Below are positions 41,742-50,788 of a stretch of 64,000 nt of DNA, piece after piece. The notes beneath the pieces were generated by a model. The model had not been told where the DNA came from. It ran no database searches and saw only the letters and a program-made list of their open reading frames with translations. The DNA comes from Halobellus limi (GTDB lineage Archaea > Halobacteriota > Halobacteria > Halobacteriales > Haloferacaceae), in assembly GCF_004799685.1 (NCBI RefSeq), contig NZ_CP031311.1, positions 2,232,001 to 2,296,000 of the forward strand, read 5' to 3'. Numbering within the stretch: the first letter of the stretch is position 1; the number at the start of each line of letters is the position of its first letter. The translations under genes and the position numbers were made by a program.

Positions 41742-42535
41742 GACGCGCGCTTTTCGACCTCGCCTTTCAGCACCGCCGCGTCGAAGTCGTGATCCGGACG
41801 GATGTTGACGAAGTCGAGAAAGCGCGTGGCCGCGAGCAGTTCGTCGGGCTCGAACGCGGTCGAGGCGGCCTCGACCGTCCGCTTGCCGCCGATCAGCGGT
41901 TCGAGCGCCCCGAGCGCGCACGCGACGTCGTAGGACTTCGCGTCCGACGCGCCGCCCTCGCGGACGTTCGTCGCGTCGATGAAGTAGATCTCCTCCTCGA
42001 GGATGAGCACGTTCTCCGCGCGGAGGTCGCCGTGGAGGAGGTCGTGGTCGTGCATCCGCCGCAGCGAGGCGAAGAGCTTCGGCGCGAGGTCGGCCTCGGC
42101 CGCCTCGTCGAGTTCGTCGAGCGTCCGGAAGTCGGGGAGGTACTCTAAGACGAGCACCCCGAGGCCGTCGACCTCGAACGCCTCGATCGGTTCCGGCGCG
42201 TTGAGTCCCACCTCCCGCATCCGTCGCGTCGCTTCGAGTTCGTGCTGTGCCATCTCGACGGGCGTCTCGAAGTGCTCGAAGAACCCCTCGGTCCCCGAGG
42301 AGAACGCACCGAGGTTTCGCCCCGTGGTGAACAGGCCGTGGACGATGGAGTTCTGCCGGGAGATGACCTTCACGAACCACCGGTCGTCGACCACCATCGG
42401 CGTCGAGAGCCAGTTGTCGGCGTCGAGAAACCGGACCCTGACCTCGTCGCGGTCGTACCGGTCGCGGATCTCGCGAGCGACGGCCTCCAGCCGCGACCAC
42501 TCGACCCGACCGCGAAGGAGACGCCGGAGTTCCAT
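41732..42535 (-). CDS. RIO1-like atypical protein kinase
   Basis: 267 residues. Recognised by the kinase core: Lys in WFVKVISRQ, the catalytic loop HDLLHGDLRAENVLI (HGD and Asn), and the metal-binding Asp in IYFIDATNV. It shares the RIO-type order but lacks a clear N-terminal RIO domain. RIO kinases assist ribosome maturation; this protein may instead be a distant lineage, and no partner gene is adjacent. An HLFTTG-type loop precedes it. Confidence 0.8.
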   Translation of the reverse strand: MELRRLLRGRVEWSRLEAVAREIRDRYDRDEVRVRFLDADNWLSTPMVVDDRWFVKVISRQNSIVHGLFTTGRNLGAFSSGTEGFFEHFETPVEMAQHELEATRRMREVGLNAPEPIEAFEVDGLGVLVLEYLPDFRTLDELDEAAEADLAPKLFASLRRMHDHDLLHGDLRAENVLILEEEIYFIDATNVREGGASDAKSYDVACALGALEPLIGGKRTVEAASTAFEPDELLAATRFLDFVNIRPDHDFDAAVLKGEVEKRASSP

Positions 42536-42614
42536 ATCACGGCGAACGGTCTCCGAGCGTATATACGGTCGGTCTGTCCGAATCGCGATAGGAGCTATCG
42601 CCCGCCGCAGTCGC

Positions 42615-43061
42615 TCACGCGTCGTCCTCGTCGGTGCCGCGGACCGTCAGGACCGGGACCGACGACCGCCGCACGGTCCGCTCGGTCACGCTGCCCAGCA
42701 GGTACCGTTCCAGGCCGGTCCGCCCGTGAGTCCCCATCACGATCAGATCGCAGTCCTCGTCGGCGGCGTACTCGACGACGGCGTCGTCGGGAACCCCCGG
42801 TTCGACGGCGGTGACGGCGTCGACGCCCGCCGCTTCGGCGCGCTCGGCGACCTCCTCGACCACCGATTCGGCGCGGTCTCGGAGCGTCTGCTGGACCTGG
42901 TCGGGGCTGATCGCGGGGGCGCTGTGACTCACGTCGCGGGTGTCGACGACCGAGAGCACGTGCAACTCGGCGTCGTACTGGCTCGCGATGTCGATTGCGT
43001 GCTCGACCGCGCGGTCCGCACAGTCGCTGCCGTCCGTCGGCACCAGAATACGATCGTACAT
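42615..43061 (-). CDS. Universal stress protein (UspA family)
   Basis: 148-residue ATP-binding Usp domain. MYDRILVPTDGSDCADRAVE at the N-terminus and the nucleotide loop DLIVMGTHGRTGLERYLLGS followed by SVTERTVRRSSVPVLTVR are diagnostic of the ATP-binding subgroup. Such proteins respond to stress. The ATG at 43059-43061 begins the domain; a longer upstream frame is not needed. It lies between the kinase gene and the motility block. Confidence 0.93.
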   Translation of the reverse strand: MYDRILVPTDGSDCADRAVEHAIDIASQYDAELHVLSVVDTRDVSHSAPAISPDQVQQTLRDRAESVVEEVAERAEAAGVDAVTAVEPGVPDDAVVEYAADEDCDLIVMGTHGRTGLERYLLGSVTERTVRRSSVPVLTVRGTDEDDA

Positions 43062-43211
43062 ACCTCCCGATTCACAGACTGACAATTAGGCGTTTTGGAT
43101 GGCTACCGCGAGGCGGGAACGACCGAAAGGGTGGAGACGCGTACCGGCCGTCCGACCGCTCGCCGCAAGCCGACTTTCGACCGTCCTCGACGGCCGTCGA
43201 GTGTCGGACGA

Positions 43212-44228
43212 CTACGTCATCGAGGCCAGCCGCGCGATGTAGACGAGGCTCAGGTGGTGGTCGTCGACGTCGTACTCGGTCGTCTCAGAGACCTCGCCGG
43301 AGAAGCCCACGAGGTAGTCCTGCAGTTCGGCCTCGACGCCCTCGGTGAGCCACTCGACGGTGTGGTAGTACCGCAGCGCGTCCATCGTCCGCTTGTACCC
43401 GCCCTTCAGGACGAGGAACTCGAGCCAGTCGAACACGAGGCGTTCGGCGACGTAGGCGTCGGGAAGCGATCCCAGGTACGGTTTCGTCAGCCCGCCGTCG
43501 CCCGCGGCGGTCTCGTGCACGAGGAGCTGTTCGAGCTGGTTCTGCCGGAGTGCTTCGCCGGCGCGCCCGCGCGGGCGCTCTCGAATCTCCGTATCGAACT
43601 GGAACCGGCCGACGTCGTCGGGCGAACCGAACCCGGAATCCCGTCGCCGAGGGGGGTCAGATCGGGCGTCTCGATCTCGGGGCCGTTCCCCGCGGGGACG
43701 GTCGCGCCGCCGCCCCCGAGCCGCTCCGTCGAAGCCCAGGTCGCGCGCGATCTGATCCGCCAGGACGACCTCGTCGTGACCGCGGGCGTGATCCGAGTCG
43801 CCGCGTCGGGGCGGGGTCACTTCGCGGGGCCGTACGGAGACGTCGTCGTCGGTCTCCTCCCGCCCGTTCGCCGTCTCCCGAGCGGCCGACGGTTCCTCGC
43901 TTCGGCGGCTGTCGCCCCGGTCGCTCCGGCCTCGACCGCCGTCTCTCGCGCTGTTCCCCGTCCGCCCGTTCCGCCGTCGACCGTCGTCGTCACGGTCTCG
44001 ATCGGCTCGCCGTCCGTCGTCCCCCCGGGCGGAGTCGTCGCTCGACGGCGACTCGGCCCGCCGACCGTTCCGGCGATCGCGACGGCGGCGGTCCGTCCGT
44101 CGTCTCGGGGCGTCGTCCGCGTCCGCGTCGGCGGACCGGTCGTCGCTCTCGGCGCGACGCGCCCCCCGGCGTTCGTCTGCGATGCGTCTGAGCTCTCGGA
44201 GGTCGTAGTCGTCGGGATCGATTGTCAT
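43212..44228 (-). CDS. Second ArlD/E-domain protein with Arg/Asp-rich tail
   Basis: 338 residues. The C-terminal about 100 (YLGSLPDAYVAERLVFDWLE through YLVGF) match the archaellum ArlD/E domain, and the end DDHHLSLVYIARLAS shares the HH-x2-SL-x-YI-x-RLA pattern with ArlCE (VEHHKESLTYISRLAG). The N-terminal two thirds are extremely rich in Arg, Asp, Gly and Ser and almost certainly disordered. It follows cheD, so it may connect chemotaxis to the archaellum motor; this is inference from context and domain. Confidence 0.78.
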   Translation of the reverse strand: MTIDPDDYDLRELRRIADERRGARRAESDDRSADADADDAPRRRTDRRRRDRRNGRRAESPSSDDSARGDDGRRADRDRDDDGRRRNGRTGNSARDGGRGRSDRGDSRRSEEPSAARETANGREETDDDVSVRPREVTPPRRGDSDHARGHDEVVLADQIARDLGFDGAARGRRRDRPRGERPRDRDARSDPPRRRDSGFGSPDDVGRFQFDTEIRERPRGRAGEALRQNQLEQLLVHETAAGDGGLTKPYLGSLPDAYVAERLVFDWLEFLVLKGGYKRTMDALRYYHTVEWLTEGVEAELQDYLVGFSGEVSETTEYDVDDHHLSLVYIARLASMT

Positions 44229-44416
44229 TGCCTGTCTCCTGTGTCACGGCGACCGGGACGCCGCTCGCTCGTCGTACTGGACGATTCACAGGCCCGTGCA
44301 TAAACGTGCCCCCGGCATTATCAGAATAGATATCTGGCCGAGGGTTGGGTCACTCCTCCGACGCTGGGCGAGGGACTCGGGGAGGAGAGCCCACCGGTGA
44401 GCCACTTCCGAGGGGA

Positions 44417-44959
44417 CTAGATGACGTGCGTCTCGCCGTGGGCGCGACGGATCGAGAGTTCGCCCGCCTCCACGTCGAACGACAGCGAGCGGCCGTAGTC
44501 GCCGCCGATGTCGCTGTCGATCAGCGGGATCCCACTGGCGTCCAGCGCCTCACGGGCCGCGGCGACGTTGCGCTCTCCGACCGCACCGGCGCTGGATTCG
44601 AACTCGAACATCGCGCTCCCGCCGGCGAGGCGTCCCTCGATTCGGGCCCGCTCGGCACCGGCGTCGGCCAGTTCGCGGACGAGTTCGGGGACCGCGGTAT
44701 CGACGTACTTCCAGACGTCCGGGTGGACGTCGTCTGCGGCCTCTTCCCGCTTGAGTTCCGCGCTCGCGGAGGGCAACATCGCGTGTGCGAGGCCAGCCAC
44801 GCCGGCCTCGACGTCCGCGAGCGCGATCCCGACGCAGGAACCGAGACCGCTGGTCACGAGGGTCGACCCCGCGTGGGCGACCGCGTAGTCGGCGACGCCG
44901 ACTTTGATCCGTTCGGGTTCGGATCTGTCGTTCGATCGGTCGGTGGTGTAGACCTTCAT
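44417..44959 (-). CDS. cheD: Chemoreceptor glutamine deamidase CheD
   Basis: 180 residues. CheD deamidates or demethylates receptor glutamines and binds CheC. The catalytic triad is visible: Thr36 and Cys42 in LVTSGLGSCVGI and His59 in AGLAHAML. The spacing (Thr six residues before Cys) matches characterised CheD proteins. It is the third gene of the minus-strand cheY-cheC-cheD cluster, about 107 nt after cheC. Confidence 0.93.
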   Translation of the reverse strand: MKVYTTDRSNDRSEPERIKVGVADYAVAHAGSTLVTSGLGSCVGIALADVEAGVAGLAHAMLPSASAELKREEAADDVHPDVWKYVDTAVPELVRELADAGAERARIEGRLAGGSAMFEFESSAGAVGERNVAAAREALDASGIPLIDSDIGGDYGRSLSFDVEAGELSIRRAHGETHVI

Positions 44960-45066
44960 AGGTTCGTTTCGGGAGGATCGATCGAGTTCGGAGGGACCCC
45001 CGGCGGGTCGCGGGGCGCGTACCGGACGTTCACGACGCTCATCTCGAACGGGGCAGACTCACGGCG

Positions 45067-46320
45067 TCAGTTCGCCTCGGGCGCGAGCTGGTCGAACGCT
45101 GCGCGGAGTTCCCGCTCGTCGGGCAGCGCGTAGATGTCGCAGGTGAACGTCTCGTCCGGCGTCGCGATCGCCGAGTCGATGAGGAACGCGTAATCCTGCG
45201 TCCGGGCGAGCTCCGTCACCAGCGGGTCCACGATCGCCGAAGCGATGTCGTCGACGTACCGCGGCGGCGAGATCTCGATCGTCGTCTCCAGGGCGTTCGC
45301 CCAGCCGTCGAGGAACCCGGAGGTGACGATGTTACCGATCTCCTGTAAGGCGCTCTTTCGCATCGCCGGGTCCGACTCCATCCCCGGCATCAGGGCGTCG
45401 GCGACGCTCTCGGCGGACTCGGGGTCGAAGAGGATGGCGATGTATCCGGACGGCGTTCCGCTGAACTCCAAGACGACGCCGCGTCTGGCGTCGTCGGTCA
45501 GTTCCATCGGCACGCCTTCGACCGGAACGAAGCTCAACCGGCTCACGTCGACGTTCGTCTCGATCCCGGTCATCGCCGTGAGGTCTTCAGACGCCTGTCC
45601 CGCGCCCTCGGAGATCATCTGCGAGAACGAGGTGAACGTCTCGACGGGGATCGCATCGTCCGCGTCGCCGGCTACGTCGACGATCGTCTCGACGGACGCC
45701 TGCGTCGGGAGCATATAGATGTAGAACCCCGCCTCCTCGTCCACCGTTTCGAGGTGGTTTCGGAACGCGAGGACGTGATCGGAGTCGATCGCGGCCGTGG
45801 ACCCGTCGAGAACCGCGGCGTCGGTCGCTCCGCCCCCGATGTCGGTGGAACCGTCCGGGGTGTCCGCAGCTCCGACGACGTCCTGCAGCGAGCGTCCGGC
45901 GTCCAGTTCGACGTACGTCGGGGTGGTGATGTCGATCGAATCCCCGAGGAAGTCGGCCCAGCCGTCGATGAACCCGCCGAGCATGATGTTTCCGAGCTCT
46001 TTCAGCCCGCTCGTCGCCAGGTCGCTGTTCGGGTCGTCGGACGCGCCGGGGACGAGCGCGTCGACGAGCGAGACGGCGCGATCGCGGTCGAAGGCGAGGA
46101 CGGTGTGGCCCTCGATCGCACCCGAGAAACCGATGTGAACCGAGACGAGATCACGCTCGCGGAACTCCCGTTCGACGTCGTCGCGGGTCGCCATCTCGAC
46201 TTTCGTGACGGCGACCCGCGCGTCGAACCCGGTGAGCGTCGTGAGCGACCCCGCCGCCTCCTCGGCTCCGGAGTGGGCGAGGCGGCTGAAGGTCCGAAGC
46301 GACTGGACGTCGAGGTTCAT
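45067..46320 (-). CDS. cheC: CheC-type CheY phosphatase with two CheC domains
   Basis: 417 residues comprising two CheC domains. Each holds the phosphatase motif: SGLKELGNIMLGGFIDGW (first) and SALQEIGNIVTSGFLDGW (second), with Glu and Asn that attack phospho-Asp of CheY. An Asp/Gly/Ala-rich linker separates the two. Haloarchaeal cheC genes commonly carry tandem domains. Overlaps cheY by 4 nt, so the two are coupled; cheD follows. Confidence 0.92.
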   Translation of the reverse strand: MNLDVQSLRTFSRLAHSGAEEAAGSLTTLTGFDARVAVTKVEMATRDDVEREFRERDLVSVHIGFSGAIEGHTVLAFDRDRAVSLVDALVPGASDDPNSDLATSGLKELGNIMLGGFIDGWADFLGDSIDITTPTYVELDAGRSLQDVVGAADTPDGSTDIGGGATDAAVLDGSTAAIDSDHVLAFRNHLETVDEEAGFYIYMLPTQASVETIVDVAGDADDAIPVETFTSFSQMISEGAGQASEDLTAMTGIETNVDVSRLSFVPVEGVPMELTDDARRGVVLEFSGTPSGYIAILFDPESAESVADALMPGMESDPAMRKSALQEIGNIVTSGFLDGWANALETTIEISPPRYVDDIASAIVDPLVTELARTQDYAFLIDSAIATPDETFTCDIYALPDERELRAAFDQLAPEAN

Positions 46321-46685
46321 GCTTCGACGCCCACCACGTCGTCGATGGCCTCGAGGACGTTCGGCTTCTGGAACGGTTTCGTGATGTAGCCGTCGGCCCC
46401 CGCTTCGACCGCCTGTCGCATCTTCTCTTCCTGACCGACGGAGGTGCACATAATCACCGAGGAGTCGGGATCGATCGACTTGATCTCCGAGGTCGCCTCG
46501 ATGCCGTTCCGGATCGGCATCACGACGTCCATCGTGACCACGTCCGGGTCGAGTTCGCGGTAGAGTTCGACCGCCTCGACGCCGTTCTCGGCCTCGCCGA
46601 CGACGTCGTGATCGTCCTCGAGTAACTGCTTCAGGAGGTTCCGCATAAACGCCGAATCGTCCACCACCAGTACGGAGCGTGCCAT
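46317..46685 (-). CDS. cheY: Chemotaxis response regulator CheY
   Basis: 122-residue single-domain receiver. Asp9 and Asp10 bind Mg2+, Asp53 in VVTMDVVMP is the phosphorylation site, Thr81 and Lys103 (YITKPF) complete the switch. Without an output domain, it acts on the archaellum motor through CheF and its partners. The ATG is at 46683-46685; cheC starts in its stop region. Confidence 0.95.
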   Translation of the reverse strand: MARSVLVVDDSAFMRNLLKQLLEDDHDVVGEAENGVEAVELYRELDPDVVTMDVVMPIRNGIEATSEIKSIDPDSSVIMCTSVGQEEKMRQAVEAGADGYITKPFQKPNVLEAIDDVVGVEA

Positions 46686-46790
46686 ATCTTCCCTTCCGAG
46701 AAACGCTGTATAAACGCATCGTCCTCATTATCAGCACTGATACGAGATACGATCCGTCGAGCGCTCGAACCGCGGGGGAACCCGCGGCCG

Positions 46791-47360
46791 CTACTCGTCG
46801 GCCGGTATCTGAAGGCGTTCGTCCCTGAGCGCCTCGATCAGGTCCGCGATGGAGTCGTCCATCGAAAGCCCGTGCTCGCGGAGGACTGCAGCAAGAGTAT
46901 TCGCAGGGTAGGTGACGGTCGTCTCCGATGCCAACAGGAGGATGCCGATCGCCTCGGCCGGCGAGGCTTCCGTATCGATCTGTTCGACGTACCAGGTGAC
47001 CAGCTCCCCGAACCCCGCTGCGAGGTCGTCGGTGAACCGCTCGTGCTGGGCGACGTCACCGTCGAATGCGGCCGTGAGGGCGAACCCGTAGTCCGACCCG
47101 CTCTCGGAGACGTATCGAGCCATCTGCTGGCGAGCGAGCGTCCCCCGGTCGTCGGGCGTTCCGTCCTCGTCGGAGGCGCCCGCCTCGTCGGCCCCCTCCG
47201 TCGACGGCGCGTCGTCGTTGTCAGTCGCGACGACGTACCGACCGTCCGAGAGCTCCGCCACGCGCTCGGAACTGGTGTAATCGAGTTCGTCGGGCCGGAC
47301 GACACCCTCCTCTGTCCGCGCGCTCGGCGGCGCGTCGTCGGGAGGATCCGCGGGAGCCAT
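46791..47360 (-). CDS. Haloarchaeal DUF7500-like protein of the che locus
   Basis: 189 residues. An acidic, disordered N-terminal half (Asp/Glu/Ala, about residues 1-80) precedes a helical C-terminal domain (TLARQQMARYVSESGSDYGF, then AEAIGILLLASETTVTYPAN). It is upstream of cheY on the same strand. I recognise it only as a conserved haloarchaeal protein of unknown function, with context pointing to chemotaxis. Confidence 0.7.
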   Translation of the reverse strand: MAPADPPDDAPPSARTEEGVVRPDELDYTSSERVAELSDGRYVVATDNDDAPSTEGADEAGASDEDGTPDDRGTLARQQMARYVSESGSDYGFALTAAFDGDVAQHERFTDDLAAGFGELVTWYVEQIDTEASPAEAIGILLLASETTVTYPANTLAAVLREHGLSMDDSIADLIEALRDERLQIPADE

Positions 47361-47499
47361 ACCCTCGAATGCCCGCGGCGGAATAATAAGGCCATCGCAG
47401 GCGCACCCGACCGGGTGGGCGGGTCGTGCTATCAGTATCAATAGCGAAATCGAACGACCGTCACATTCACGTGATTCCGGTTAGAACGTGGCGCTGTCT

Positions 47500-47838
47500 A
47501 TGGAGTCTGACAGGACGCTCGCCGCGCTCGGGAACGAATACAATCCCGACATCTTGCGCGCTGCCGACGAGGCCCACTCTGCACAGGAGTTCAGCGACAT
47601 GCTCGACATCCCGATCGCGACGTGCTACCGCCGGATCGAGGAACTCACGGGGGCCGGACTGCTCGAGCTACACGACCGCGTCCTCTCGGACGAACACCGC
47701 CGGACGAACGTCTACCGCCGCGACATCGACGAGATCGTCATCAGTTTCGACGGCAACGATCTCAACGTCCAGGTGACAGAGCGCCCCGAAGTGAAGAACA
47801 AACTCGACGACGTCTGGCGGAAGATCTCACAGGAGTGA
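47500..47838 (+). CDS. ArsR-like winged-helix regulator upstream of the archaellins
   Basis: 112 residues (a GTG at 47488 would add four). Helix-turn-helix residues are NPDILRAADEAHSAQEFSDM and IATCYRRIEELTGAGLLE, followed by an acidic strand-rich tail. It lies directly upstream of the archaellin genes on the same strand, about 330 nt away, and so is a candidate regulator of archaellum genes, comparable in position to EarA-type regulators. Family identity with EarA is not established. Confidence 0.75.
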   Translation: MESDRTLAALGNEYNPDILRAADEAHSAQEFSDMLDIPIATCYRRIEELTGAGLLELHDRVLSDEHRRTNVYRRDIDEIVISFDGNDLNVQVTERPEVKNKLDDVWRKISQE

Positions 47839-48166
47839 GGTAGCCTCCCATCGGCGGCGGCCCGGTCAGACTCGTCTGCGTTAGCGTTCTATGGGACGTC
47901 GTGGACAGTCCCGCGGCGAGGTCGAACTGATTTTGCCGACCTCCCGTCTCCGATCGTCGTCACCACTGGGGTAGTCGCCAACTCGAACAGTAGATCGGTC
48001 TCTACGTCTTCCTAAAGTCGGATATCGTGGACTTTCAGAGCCTGTTACGTCGTTATCATATCTGATATTCTACCCCGTACCATTATGTACGGTCCGTTGA
48101 TTGGTCGATTTGACGGTCCCCACCTCCGACGGGGAGGCGAGCGGACCAGACTGGAGACAACACAAT
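47839..48166. promoter_or_regulatory. Upstream region of the archaellin genes
   Basis: About 328 nt before the first archaellin. The 3' part (48050-48100) has A/T-rich candidate boxes (gttatcatatc and ccattatgtac). I cannot determine the true transcription start. The region holds no gene. Confidence 0.45.
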
Positions 48167-48811
48167 ATGTTCGAAGAAAACGACGCCGACCGTGGTCAGG
48201 TCGGCATTGGAACGCTCATCGTGTTCATCGCGATGGTCCTCGTCGCCGCGATCGCGGCGGGCGTCCTCGTGAACACCGCCGGCTTCCTCCAAGCGACCGC
48301 GGAGGACGCGGGTCAAGAGAGCGTCGATAAGGTGACGAATAGGCTCGACGTGGTCAGTACACACGGGATTGTGAACACGTCGTCCGACGGGAGTAATACG
48401 ATCGACACGCTGAATCTGACGGTTCGGATGGCGGCCGGATCGGGAAGTGTCGACATAAATTCGACGACGATCAAGTACCTGAGTGGATCGACCGCTCGGA
48501 CGCTGACGAACAATCACACCGTGAGTGGACAGGACGGCCTAACGGATTTCGAGAACCTGAGTAACGACGAGTTCGCCGTGACGTCGCTCGACGACGACGA
48601 CAGTTCGTTCCCGGTACTCAACGAGCAGTCGGATCGCTACGAAATCCGGATCGACACGTCGACCGTGGAGGGACCGGGAGTCAACGGGACCTCGACCGGC
48701 GATACGGTGAAACTCGATGTTACCACGCGCAGCGGCGGGACGACGCAGGTCATCCTGACGATGCCCCAACAGCTCGCTGGCAAGGACGACGGTGACCCGG
48801 TCCCCCTCTAA
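48167..48811 (+). CDS. flgA1: Archaellin (archaellum filament protein) 1
   Basis: 214 residues. The class III signal peptide [11 protein letters not shown] is followed by a hydrophobic filament helix [19 protein letters not shown]; the prearchaellin peptidase would cut after the Gly/Gln junction. The mature part has six N-glycosylation sequons (for example NTS, NLT, NST, NHT, NLS, NGT). The first about 45 mature residues and the last about 25 are near-identical to archaellin 2. The ATG at 48167 is chosen because it gives the signal peptide. Confidence 0.95.
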   Translation: MFEENDADRGQVGIGTLIVFIAMVLVAAIAAGVLVNTAGFLQATAEDAGQESVDKVTNRLDVVSTHGIVNTSSDGSNTIDTLNLTVRMAAGSGSVDINSTTIKYLSGSTARTLTNNHTVSGQDGLTDFENLSNDEFAVTSLDDDDSSFPVLNEQSDRYEIRIDTSTVEGPGVNGTSTGDTVKLDVTTRSGGTTQVILTMPQQLAGKDDGDPVPL

Positions 48812-48822
48812 GGTGATTGCTA

Positions 48823-49431
48823 ATGTTTGAAATCTTTAACAAAGACGAACGCGGTCAAGTCGGTATCGGCACGCTCATCGTGTTCATCGCGATGGTCCTC
48901 GTCGCCGCGATCGCGGCGGGCGTCCTCGTGAACACCGCCGGCTTCCTCCAAGCGACTGCGGAGGACGCGGGTCAAGAGAGCGTCAACAAGGTCACGAACC
49001 GGGTCGACGTCGTGAATACTCACGGTCAGGTCCAAGACTCGTCGATCGAGAACATCACGATGACTGTCAGACTCGCCGCCGGGTCCGGGGCGGTCGATAT
49101 GAACGAGACTTCGATCAAGTATATCAGCGACGAAACGGTTCAGACGCTGACGAACACAACGGCGGGAGCGGCTAAAGGAAACGCAGATGACACTAACTTT
49201 GCCCTGACGAAGATTACCGACGATGATGGCTCGTTCGGCGTTCTCAACAGCCAGGAGGACCGCTACAACGTCCACATCAACGCCACTGCCATCGAAGGTA
49301 GTAGCGGGCTCGATACGGGCGAACAGGTTCGTCTCGACATCACGAGCCGCACTGGCGGGACGACGCAGGTTATCCTGACGATGCCCCAGCAGCTCGCTGG
49401 CAAGGACGACGGCGAACCGGTCGAGCTCTAA
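48823..49431 (+). CDS. flgA2: Archaellin 2
   Basis: 202 residues. The signal peptide is [12 protein letters not shown] followed by the same [19 protein letters not shown] helix as archaellin 1. The central region differs strongly and carries four sequons (NIT, NET, NTT, NAT). The start is 11 nt after the stop of archaellin 1, with an alternative TTG at 48817. The pair is probably one transcript. Confidence 0.95.
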   Translation: MFEIFNKDERGQVGIGTLIVFIAMVLVAAIAAGVLVNTAGFLQATAEDAGQESVNKVTNRVDVVNTHGQVQDSSIENITMTVRLAAGSGAVDMNETSIKYISDETVQTLTNTTAGAAKGNADDTNFALTKITDDDGSFGVLNSQEDRYNVHINATAIEGSSGLDTGEQVRLDITSRTGGTTQVILTMPQQLAGKDDGEPVEL

Positions 49432-49566
49432 GCTCCGGTTACCGCCTCGAACGAATTTTCAATTTTCTCGCCGCCAAGGGCTAGCAGCAGCGCTTCCGCT
49501 GAGAGACGTACGATCGAAGCAGAGGATGATAGAGCGCCATCTGTTCGTAACTGGGTCCGAAGGAGA

Positions 49567-50319
49567 CTACTCCAAGCCGCCGGGATCCTCTTCGCCGAAC
49601 ATCGGGGGCGTGTCCCCCATCATCGAGAAGCCGGCCGCCTGCTCGTAGACCTCGATGCCGCCCTCGTCGATTTCGAGGGGAAACATCGAGTTCTTGATCG
49701 GCTGTTTGCGCATCTTCGCGACCCAGATGTATCGGTTCGACGTCGAGCCAGCGGGTGACTGGATGAGGTAGATGTTCCCGTCGGTGAGGAAGTTCTCCAG
49801 GCCGATCTCGGTGTCGGGGAAGACCGCCGACTGCTCCATCGTCAGGATCGAGGTGAGCCCGCTGTCTTTCAGGATGTCGATGAACTTGAGGAGGTACTGC
49901 CGCTGTTCCTGCTCGTTCTCGAAGAAGAGCTGAAACATCGTCAGCGAGTCGAGGACGAGTCGGTCGTACTGGGTGTCCTGGAGGTCGTCGAGAATCGTAT
50001 CGAGCGTCGAGGAGAAGTCGCCGCTACGGAGCAGCGTCCGCTTGTCGTACACCTTGATCTGACCCGATTCGACGAACTCGTCCCAGCGGTCGAAGCCGAT
50101 CGATTCGGCGGCCTCGCTGATGTCGTCTTTCGTCTCCTCGAAGGTGAGGTAGATCCCGCCCTCGTCGAACATCTCGACGCCGTTGTAGAGGTACTGGAGC
50201 CCGAGGATGCTCTTTCCGGTGCCGGGGTTGCCGCTGACGAGCACGGCAGCGTTCTTGACGATTCCCCCGTTGAGGATCGAATCGAGGCCCTCGATTCCGG
50301 TCTTGACGAATTCTGGCAT
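49567..50319 (-). CDS. RAD55/KaiC-like single-domain ATPase
   Basis: 250 residues of the RecA-like RAD55/KaiC family. Walker A is GNPGTGKS (30-37) and the Walker B strand is DRLVLDSLTMF. Only one ATPase domain is present. It is encoded between the archaellins and arlCE on the opposite strand. ArlH, a related single-domain KaiC-like protein, functions in the archaellum motor; this paralogue could regulate expression or motor assembly. The ATG at 50317-50319 is close to an operator-like site. Confidence 0.85.
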   Translation of the reverse strand: MPEFVKTGIEGLDSILNGGIVKNAAVLVSGNPGTGKSILGLQYLYNGVEMFDEGGIYLTFEETKDDISEAAESIGFDRWDEFVESGQIKVYDKRTLLRSGDFSSTLDTILDDLQDTQYDRLVLDSLTMFQLFFENEQEQRQYLLKFIDILKDSGLTSILTMEQSAVFPDTEIGLENFLTDGNIYLIQSPAGSTSNRYIWVAKMRKQPIKNSMFPLEIDEGGIEVYEQAAGFSMMGDTPPMFGEEDPGGLE

Positions 50320-50429
50320 ACCTGTGATCACTTCCTGTCGAGTGTTGGCTACGAGGTCGGTCCCGCACGCGGATAATACTTCGCACCCGGGGAGAACAGC
50401 CCCGGTCGTCGCGTTTGCAGCCCTCGTCG

Positions 50430-50477
50430 GATGCGATCGCCAGAGGAAGTGATGATGCGATCACCGGAGAAAGTGAT
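50430..50477. repeat. 24-bp tandem duplication (operator-like)
   Basis: Unit 1 is 50430-50453 and unit 2 is 50454-50477, beginning gatgcgatc and ending aagtgat. Unit 2 contains an inverted pair atcac / gtgat. It lies between the divergent KaiC-like and arlCE genes. Confidence 0.8.
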
Positions 50478-50775
50478 AGATGATCGAATGCGATAGTAGC
50501 ACCACTTGCAGTCGAGGACCGGAATTCCGGATGCTGTACTGGCTGGCGTACCTCGACTGAGCGATGCGGTTTCTGCCGTCGCGGTTCTCTATCACGAGCG
50601 ATAATTTGGAGCGAACCTTCTTGTACCGAAGACTGGACAGTTAGGCCAATGATACCTGTTCCACCGAGACCGGACGACCGGACCGGTCGGACCACGCGGT
50701 CGGCGCGGCCCACAGAGCGTCGTGACGCGCCGTGGCGACCGCGTCCGACGACGAGTGGCCGGTGCAGGGGTGACA

Positions 50776-50780
50776 GGAGG
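50776..50780 (+). promoter_or_regulatory. Ribosome binding site of arlCE
   Basis: ggagg lies 8 nt before the ATG at 50789, one of the clearest Shine-Dalgarno sites in the window, and supports that start. Confidence 0.6.
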
Positions 50781-50788
50781 GGACACGG

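Larger units (their letters stand above)
50320..50788. promoter_or_regulatory. Divergent regulatory region, KaiC-like gene / arlCE
   Basis: About 470 nt. The motif ATCACTT[CT]C occurs three times: at 50327-50335 and, as the complementary ggaagtgat / gaaagtgat, at 50445-50453 and 50469-50477. The last two sit in a 24-bp tandem duplication (50430-50453 and 50454-50477). A weak box (gataattt) lies near 50600. The last 150 nt hold a short basic frame (50649-50797) and a strong ribosome binding site. Confidence 0.6.

Noticed and set aside
41367-42500. Minus-strand frame that runs beside the RIO-like kinase
   Set aside because: It is out of frame with the kinase motif and lacks any domain.
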